Shown in pieces: positions 6,417-9,848 of a stretch of 9,848 nucleotides of DNA. The notes below the pieces were generated by a model. The model ran no database searches and was not told the origin of the DNA. It saw nothing but the letters and a program-made list of their open reading frames with translations. The number at the start of each line of letters is the position of its first letter. Positions within the stretch are counted from its first letter, which is position 1. The stretch lies in assembly GCA_021199405.1 (NCBI GenBank), contig JAJQID010000008.1, positions 1 to 9,848 on the forward strand, in the 5' to 3' direction. Both the position numbers and the translations under genes were made by a program. This stretch comes from Lachnospiraceae bacterium. Its GTDB lineage: Bacteria; Bacillota; Clostridia; Lachnospirales; Lachnospiraceae.

Positions 6417-6941
6417 TCAGAGAACCTCAACGGCGATCTGGACAGAGTAAAAGCTGTCCACATTCCTGACACCGATCACTCGAAAACCCCTCCAGTAGAA
6501 AGGATGAGACTGCTGAATCTGATCTGGCGGCATGGTGCCGTGGAGATATCGGTTCATCCACCCTATATCTTGATTCATGGAACGTTGAAGCAGATTCACG
6601 TCACTGGGGGAAAGCACAGTCGGCTTACTCATCAATATTGTATAGTAATACGCCGCCTTGCCGTTGCGCACCTGATAGCCGCTGAAACGCAAATCAGAAA
6701 CTTTCTGAACATTCGCGCAATTTATGTAATTTTTCTGATAAACTGCCTCATAAATTTCAGTAGCAAGCTGGTCAGCGTTGGCCTGAATGATCATCTGCCG
6801 CTGTTGCTGGGCAAGTTGCTGTTGCTCTCGAATCTGCCGCTCATTCAACTCCCGCAGTTTCACGCCGAAGTATTCTCTGGCGTTGGAGAGCGCCGAGGCG
6901 CCCTCCGTCAATAGTTCCTCAAATTTATTCCTTATTTTCAT
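6417..6941 (-). CDS. Hypothetical 174-aa element protein with Gln-rich helix
   Basis: Not recognised. The N-terminal 60 residues are helical and polar, with a Gln-rich stretch RQIREQQQLAQQQRQM (35-50) likely to form a coiled coil. The rest (about 65-174) looks like a mixed alpha/beta domain, with YYYTILMSKP (98-107) and FYWRGFRVIGVRNVDSFYS (148-166). There is no signal peptide or membrane segment. The ATG at 6941 has GGAGG 7 nt upstream, and that site overlaps the stop of the preceding 126-aa gene, so the two are probably translated together. The gene sits just upstream of the candidate origin and rep in the same direction, suggesting a replication or maintenance role. That is inferred from context only. 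Confidence 0.75.
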   Translation of the reverse strand: MKIRNKFEELLTEGASALSNAREYFGVKLRELNERQIREQQQLAQQQRQMIIQANADQLATEIYEAVYQKNYINCANVQKVSDLRFSGYQVRNGKAAYYYTILMSKPTVLSPSDVNLLQRSMNQDIGWMNRYLHGTMPPDQIQQSHPFYWRGFRVIGVRNVDSFYSVQIAVEVL

Positions 6942-6952
6942 ACAATAACCTC

Positions 6953-7333
6953 CTATGAAATGTCTGAAAATTCGTCAATTTCGTTGACGATTTCAAAATC
7001 CTCTGCCGTGGCTGAGACTCCAGACCGAACGCCGTCCTTGCTCGCCATGGCGTATGCCTTGAGCTTTAGCCCCTTAAAAACGACCTCAACCTCTTCATCC
7101 GCTCTGAGCATTCCCTCAACCTCACTAACTTTCTCGGACAGATCGGCGGGCACTTTTACAGTCAGGGTGTCACCACGGCGGACGATCACCTCCAACTTGT
7201 ACCCAAGAACGGTATCTGTCCGCTTTCCGTTCTCCCACGCATACTGAACCGAAGTTTCAACCACATCCAGTGTACCGTCTGACGGATTATCCACCACTGA
7301 CGCAAGCGTCAGCTTTAGATTCTTCAAAATCAT
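6953..7333 (-). CDS. Hypothetical 126-aa beta-rich element protein
   Basis: Not firmly recognised. It begins MILKNLKLTLASVVDNPSDG and alternates strands and charged turns: TVLGYKLEVIVRRGDTLTVK and EVEVVFKGLKLKAYAMA. The end is acidic (EDFEIVNEIDEFSDIS). The pattern suggests a small beta-barrel, perhaps OB-like. Elements that replicate through single strands, such as ICEBs1, carry small accessory proteins (for example YdcP/HelP) in this position, so a helicase-helper or ssDNA-binding role is conceivable. No sequence motif proves it. The ATG at 7333 follows AAAGGAG at good spacing. An in-frame ATG at 7351 precedes that ribosome binding site and is unlikely. It is coupled to the next gene by an 11-nt gap. 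Confidence 0.75.
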   Translation of the reverse strand: MILKNLKLTLASVVDNPSDGTLDVVETSVQYAWENGKRTDTVLGYKLEVIVRRGDTLTVKVPADLSEKVSEVEGMLRADEEVEVVFKGLKLKAYAMASKDGVRSGVSATAEDFEIVNEIDEFSDIS

Positions 7334-7402
7334 AGCATCATCTCCTTTCATATTTTTTGATTTTGAATTGATTTCATTATCACATTTAAAATCGAGTTGG
7401 TT

Positions 7403-7852
7403 CTACGTATAACCACATTCTGATTGCGTTTTCTTACACCAATATTTTTTGTTGAACAGTTCGTATGTTCGGGCAGAAATATTCGTGATATAGTATTTTT
7501 CACATACCTCATATTGATTTTCATTCTCAATGTAAAAGGCATAGCATGCTTTTTTCATATTCTCATCCCATTCTGAGCCGAGGATGTCCAACCATGCCTT
7601 GATCACATTTCGCCGTTGACCGTAATCAACATCTACCGCGCTTTTTTGATTTTCCAGATCAGTCAATTTTTTCTTGTACCGTTCAAAAAGGCGACAGTCT
7701 TTTCCTAATCCAACTTCCTGAACTTTTTGGCGCTGTTTTGTAATTTGACTTTCCAACGACTCAATTTTCCGCGCCAGAGCTTTTGTCTCCTTTAAATACT
7801 CATATGTAACCAGTCCGAACCGGTTCTTGCCAGCATTTTCATTTTCTTGCAT
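7403..7852 (-). CDS. Hypothetical coiled-coil protein with HTH-like C-terminus
   Basis: First gene of the leftward set, 149 residues, not recognised. Residues 18-75 are rich in Lys, Glu, Leu and Gln with heptad-like spacing (ALARKIESLESQITKQRQKV), so a coiled coil is likely. The C-terminal part (about 92-137), with WDENMKKACYAFYIENEN and EVCEKYYITNISARTYELF, resembles the turn of sigma-region-4 or phage-type small regulators: a helix, a polar turn, and a helix starting ISART. It may regulate the element's own operon, but this is tentative. The ATG at 7852 has GGTGG 8 nt upstream. The 69 nt between it and the next gene contains no clear terminator. Confidence 0.7.
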   Translation of the reverse strand: MQENENAGKNRFGLVTYEYLKETKALARKIESLESQITKQRQKVQEVGLGKDCRLFERYKKKLTDLENQKSAVDVDYGQRRNVIKAWLDILGSEWDENMKKACYAFYIENENQYEVCEKYYITNISARTYELFNKKYWCKKTQSECGYT

Positions 7853-7873
7853 TTTAGTACCACCTTTCCCGAC

Positions 7874-7917
7874 CTGCTTTTCAAGAAAGGCAACGCCCCA
7901 GAAAAGCAGAATTTTTT
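7874..7917 (+). terminator. Hairpin followed by T6 on the + strand
   Basis: CTGCTTTTC (7874-7882) pairs perfectly with GAAAAGCAG (7901-7909) around an 18-nt loop, and AATTTTTT follows (7910-7917). As a + strand transcript this is terminator-like, yet no + strand gene precedes it. On the minus strand it lies in the leader of the 149-aa gene. It could end an antisense RNA, or act as a leader hairpin. Confidence 0.35.
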
Positions 7918-7946
7918 GCTTATAGGGGGTAATACTTAAATGCTTT

Positions 7947-7958
7947 GAAAAATTTTTC
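7947..7958. repeat. 12-bp perfect palindrome
   Basis: GAAAAATTTTTC is a perfect palindrome 95 nt upstream of the first leftward gene. It is a possible operator, but AT-only palindromes arise easily by chance. Confidence 0.2.
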
Positions 7959-8050
7959 TCCTAGGTTGTTACTTCTACGGACAAGCTTAACGTATACCAA
8001 ACACGCCGGTGAGGGCTTACTATCACGTACAGTGACGCTTCTGTGTCACA

Positions 8051-8140
8051 CTGGCTACGCCTCGCCCTACCGCTCCGTTGCCCTCCATTCCCGCACAGCT
8101 CCATTCCGGGCAACTCCACGTCCGGGCGGGCATACGCCAG
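8051..8140. other. GC-rich nested inverted-repeat module (sso, oriT or structured RNA candidate)
   Basis: The outer arms CTGGCTACGCCTCGCC (8051-8066) and GGCGGGCATACGCCAG (8125-8140) pair with few mismatches and one shift. The inner arms GTTGCCC (8077-8083) and GGGCAAC (8108-8114) pair perfectly. Between the inner arms CTCCATTCC occurs twice (8083-8091, 8099-8107). The block is much richer in GC than its flanks. Similar sequence seems familiar from gut clostridial mobile elements, but I cannot name a source. A rolling-circle element needs a single-strand origin, and a mobilised one needs an oriT; either would fit. Confidence 0.5.
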
Positions 8141-8170
8141 CAAATGATTCCGTCAGAGCCAAACATTTTT

Positions 8171-8198
8171 GAAAATAAAAAGGCTCCCAAATAGGAGC
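8171..8198 (-). terminator. Leftward terminator-like hairpin
   Basis: On the minus strand GCTCC (8198-8194) pairs with GGAGC (8187-8183) around TATTTG. C and then TTTTTATTTT follow, reading down to about 8171. It would stop transcripts entering from the right, shielding the GC-rich module and the leftward genes. The stem is only 5 bp, so strength is doubtful. Confidence 0.45.
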
Positions 8199-8227
8199 TT
8201 GAAAGACCACTAAGGATGAAGTTTGTT

Positions 8228-8256
8228 TTGACATATCAGTACAATGCGAATATAAT
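8228..8256 (+). promoter_or_regulatory. Consensus sigma-A promoter for the lipoprotein gene
   Basis: TTGACA at 8228-8233 and TATAAT at 8251-8256 both match consensus exactly and are 17 nt apart, the optimal spacing. Transcription would start near 8263, giving a leader of about 40 nt before the ATG at 8303. No operator-like dyad overlaps it, so strong constitutive expression is expected. Confidence 0.9.
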
Positions 8257-8302
8257 TGAAACGGATAAGCACGAAAATTTCATATTATAAAGAGAGGGCG
8301 AA

Positions 8303-9148
8303 ATGAAAAATAAAATCATCATCAGTTTTATGCTATTAACTGTCGCTGTTTTCATGGCCACAGGATGTGGAACCAGCTCAGAAACCGAAGAAGCCAATGA
8401 GGAAATTGTGGAAGAAATTTCAGAAACAGAAATTGAAGAAGAACCAGAAGAAATAGAGGAAGAACCGGAAGCTGTTGAAGAAGTGACAGAAGAAGAATCC
8501 ACTGAAACCGAAACAGTTGAGGCTGCCTACACCGAAGAAGAACTAAGAGAGATGATCGACCCGGATGTACATATCACCTATGCTGAATTGCTGTATGAGT
8601 CCACATTTGATGATGTAATGACAGAAGCCATTGAGTACATCACAGAGACGGAATATGCTGACAATGTAACCAAGTATGGTAAAGAGACAGCAATCTATAA
8701 TACAACAACACAGACACTTGGTTTAGCACAGTTCTATCAAGATGGAATAATTTCAAAAGAGGATTACTACAAAGCCGTTTTAGACAGTGACTATTACATT
8801 GAGTTAACCGACTCAATCAATGCTGGCACATATACAAACCCTGACAAAGGTACGGTCACCACAGGTCAGACCGGCACCAGTACCAGCGACAATGGTACGA
8901 GCAATAACGGTAATTCAGGCAGCGGTAACGGTGGTACCGGCAATTCAGGTACCAATGATACAGGCACTACAGATACAGGCACCACAAATTCCGGTGGTCA
9001 GCCAGTAGTCTCCGGTGGTGATGAAGCTCCAACCTATTCCTCGGACGAAGAAGCCATGGCTGCTATGCAGGAAATCTTAGGGGGTACAAACCTAATGGGT
9101 GTAGAATCAACAGGTCAGACAAACAAAGAAGGCGTGGAAATACATTAA
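8303..9148 (+). CDS. Acidic low-complexity surface lipoprotein (element cargo)
   Basis: A predicted lipoprotein anchored on the outer face of the membrane. A signal sequence (Lys2, Lys4, then hydrophobic 5-19) ends in the lipobox ATGC, with Cys22 as the lipidated residue. Residues 28-73 are almost all Glu, Thr and Val and must be extended. A compact region (about 76-176) follows, with AAYTEEELREMIDPDVHITYAELLYES in its first part. A Gly/Thr/Asn/Ser-rich linker covers about 182-240, with near repeats of DTGTT, and a short helical tail (247-260) follows. The start follows GAGAGGG at 8292-8298. I do not recognise a family. It is expressed from its own consensus promoter and points away from the replication genes, so it is probably cargo. 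Exclusion of related elements or phages, as some phage-borne lipoproteins do, is one possible role, unproven. Confidence 0.85.
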   Translation: MKNKIIISFMLLTVAVFMATGCGTSSETEEANEEIVEEISETEIEEEPEEIEEEPEAVEEVTEEESTETETVEAAYTEEELREMIDPDVHITYAELLYESTFDDVMTEAIEYITETEYADNVTKYGKETAIYNTTTQTLGLAQFYQDGIISKEDYYKAVLDSDYYIELTDSINAGTYTNPDKGTVTTGQTGTSTSDNGTSNNGNSGSGNGGTGNSGTNDTGTTDTGTTNSGGQPVVSGGDEAPTYSSDEEAMAAMQEILGGTNLMGVESTGQTNKEGVEIH

Positions 9149-9174
9149 TAGATAATAAAAGACAAGCCCAAAAT

Positions 9175-9202
9175 TAGGACGTCAGTTCACGCTGACGTCC
9201 TA
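9175..9202 (+). terminator. Strong hairpin after the lipoprotein gene, no T-tract
   Basis: TAGGACGTCAG (9175-9185) pairs perfectly with CTGACGTCCTA (9192-9202) around TTCACG, an 11-bp stem. ACTGATTC replaces the usual T-tract. It may partly terminate or protect the lipoprotein mRNA, with reduced read-through to the membrane-protein gene. Confidence 0.5.
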
Positions 9203-9229
9203 CTGATTCAAAGACAAAGGAGACAAACT

Positions 9230-9421
9230 ATGAAGAACATATTAACAAATCCAAAGACAATTAAATATTTTCAAGGTGCAGCACTTACTGGAGCATCAAT
9301 GCTTGCAATAGCGACATTATTAGGAGTAATTTATTATTTCACAATAGTATTACATGGTATTAGTAATGAAGCTTTTAGGGCAGTACACATACCAGAAGAA
9401 AATAGAGTAGGGGGATTTTGA
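9230..9421 (+). CDS. Small single-pass membrane protein
   Basis: A 63-residue protein with one hydrophobic segment (about 17-41: GALTGASMLAIATLLG-type, then VIYYFTIVL). It has a positively charged N-terminus (Lys2, Lys9, Lys12) and a polar C-terminus, so the C-terminal end is probably outside. The ATG at 9230 has AAAGGAG seven bases upstream, an excellent site, which supports it as a real gene despite its size. It lies 81 nt after the lipoprotein gene, past a strong hairpin, and ends 29 nt before the right arm of the element. It is more AT-rich than its neighbours. It may work with the lipoprotein at the membrane. No family recognised. Confidence 0.7.
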   Translation: MKNILTNPKTIKYFQGAALTGASMLAIATLLGVIYYFTIVLHGISNEAFRAVHIPEENRVGGF

Positions 9422-9450
9422 AAATTGGTATCAGGCGGGGATGTTTCAAA

Positions 9451-9477
9451 TTTACATCTTTAATTGAGTGAAACAAC
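9451..9477. other. attR: right attP arm plus core AC
   Basis: The element arm TTTACATCTTTAATTGAGTG and on to 9475 is followed by the AC core (9476-9477). The host gene resumes directly after. Joined to the left arm it forms a near-palindrome centred on AC. Host bases to the right (AATCGCTGTGG) are the right half of attB; CGCTGT faces ACAGTG on the left side as an imperfect inverted repeat. Confidence 0.85.
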
Positions 9478-9848
9478 AATCGCTGTGGCGGATGCCCTTC
9501 TGAATGCAGAAAAAATTGCACCGGCCGAGCGCAGCATAGAACGTATCAGAGAGCTTGTGACTGTTTCCATGCAGAAATGGGGACGAAAATATCCTCATGC
9601 CGGATATGGCGGCCGGTTCCGTGTATGGCTGACGCAGAAAAATCCGGTTCCGTATGGAAGTTATGGGAACGGTTCCGCGATGCGCGTGTCAGCTGCGGGA
9701 TGGCTGTATGATACGCTGGAGCGGACCAGAGAAGTTGCCAGAGCAACGGCTGACGTGACGCACAACCATCCAGAGGGAATCAAAGGAGCGGAGTCTGTTG
9801 CTGCTGTTATTTTCCTGGCACGGACGGGAAGCAGCAAGGAACAGATCA
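9476..9848 (+). pseudogene. ADP-ribosylglycohydrolase (DraG family), 3' part, runs off the window
   Basis: The remainder of the gene begun at 2808. It resumes mid-codon and reads TIAVADALLNAEKIAP, then YPHAGYGGRF, SYGNGSAMRVSAAGW and THNHPEGIKGAES. These are conserved DraG-family blocks, including the Gly-Asn-Gly-Ser-Ala-Met-Arg signature. The frame stays open to the last base, so the C-terminal metal-binding motif lies outside the window. In the integrated state it has no proper start: upstream in frame there is a TAA at 9461, and only a TTG at 9464 with no ribosome binding site. After excision it would fuse in frame to the first 41 codons at 2808-2930. No frameshift or stop was seen, so the gene looks recently and reversibly interrupted, not decayed. 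Confidence 0.9.

Larger units (their letters stand above)
7853..8302. other. 450-nt divergent non-coding region
   Basis: This stretch separates the leftward replication genes from the rightward lipoprotein gene. It holds, from left to right, a hairpin with T6 on the + strand (7874-7917), a 12-bp AT palindrome (7947-7958), a GC-rich nested inverted-repeat module (8051-8140), a leftward terminator-like hairpin (8171-8198) and a perfect sigma-A promoter (8228-8256). Neither open frame across it (75 codons on + at 7945-8172, 60 on - at 7961-8143) has a ribosome binding site or protein-like composition. No good promoter for the leftward genes could be fixed here. Confidence 0.6.
2928..9477. mobile_element. 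Serine-recombinase integrative element with a CRESS-like Rep
   Basis: The two ends carry the shared core AC (2928-2929 and 9476-9477), which fits the 2-bp crossover used by large serine recombinases. One unit of the element is 6,548 bp. The ends are fixed independently by exact restoration of the interrupted glycohydrolase frame and by the near-palindromic attP that forms when the ends are joined. Inside are a recombinase next to the left end, a small ORF, rep, a candidate origin, three genes of unknown function, a structured non-coding module, and a lipoprotein and membrane-protein pair. No relaxase, coupling ATPase, capsid or terminase gene was seen. It is best described as an integrating plasmid; transfer, if any, would rely on helper functions. 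Confidence 0.9.

Noticed and set aside
7920..8000. Promoter for the leftward operon
   Set aside because: CTATAAG-like -10 candidates exist, but none has a convincing -35 at proper spacing.
7945..8172. 75-codon + strand ORF over the GC-rich module
   Set aside because: No ribosome binding site, composition not protein-like, and the DNA is better explained by nested inverted repeats.
2928..9477. Element as an integrated filamentous phage, with the 63-aa membrane protein as coat protein
   Set aside because: No Zot-like ATPase, no minor coat proteins and no phage gene order; the Rep has a helicase domain typical of CRESS-like plasmids.
1..9848. CRISPR array, tRNA or rRNA genes
   Set aside because: No regularly spaced repeats, cloverleaf-like segments or rRNA-like sequence were seen.

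Overview
The window looks like a chromosomal segment of a gut-type clostridial Firmicute, probably Lachnospiraceae or a relative. The signs are strong AGGAGG-type ribosome binding sites, moderate GC, a TndX/TnpX-like large serine recombinase, and an M-class sirtuin/zinc-macrodomain pair. The organism is inferred from these families, not from a marker gene.

Left flank (1-2945, + strand): an ADP-ribosylation operon. In order it holds a Zn-dependent macrodomain hydrolase with a damaged or poorly sequenced 5' end, a SirTM sirtuin ADP-ribosyltransferase overlapping it by 50 nt, and a second macrodomain fused to a C-terminal helical, HTH-like domain. The fourth gene is the start of an ADP-ribosylglycohydrolase (DraG family). 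So there is one predicted writer and three predicted erasers or readers. The lipoylation partners known from some SirTM operons (GcvH-L, LplA2) are not in view.

Mobile element (about 2930-9477, 6,548 bp): the glycohydrolase gene is cut inside its conserved TDDS-x-MT motif. Its remainder resumes at 9476 and continues past the window end. The two ends share only the dinucleotide AC. Removing the insert restores one open frame (...FTDDSVMT-IAVADALL...). Joining the insert ends gives a roughly 52-bp near-palindromic attP, with 25-nt arms matching at 21 positions around AC. This fixes the element ends to the base.

Element content: a leftward set encodes, from upstream to downstream, a coiled-coil protein (7403-7852), a 126-aa beta-rich protein (6953-7333) and a 174-aa protein (6417-6941). 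These are followed by a Rep with an HUH endonuclease and an SF3-type helicase (4997-6235), a small ORF, and the serine recombinase next to the left end. A 9-nt-loop stem-loop with two adjacent tandem 9-mers lies just upstream of rep and looks like a rolling-circle origin of the CRESS type. A rightward pair, driven by a perfect TTGACA-N17-TATAAT promoter, encodes an acidic lipoprotein and a 63-aa single-pass membrane protein. Between the divergent sets is a 450-nt non-coding region with a GC-rich, nested inverted-repeat module, perhaps a single-strand origin, oriT or structured RNA. No relaxase, coupling protein or structural phage gene is visible. The element therefore looks like an integrating plasmid of the bacterial CRESS-like (pCRESS-type) group that switches off a host ADP-ribosylation eraser while integrated and would restore it on excision.
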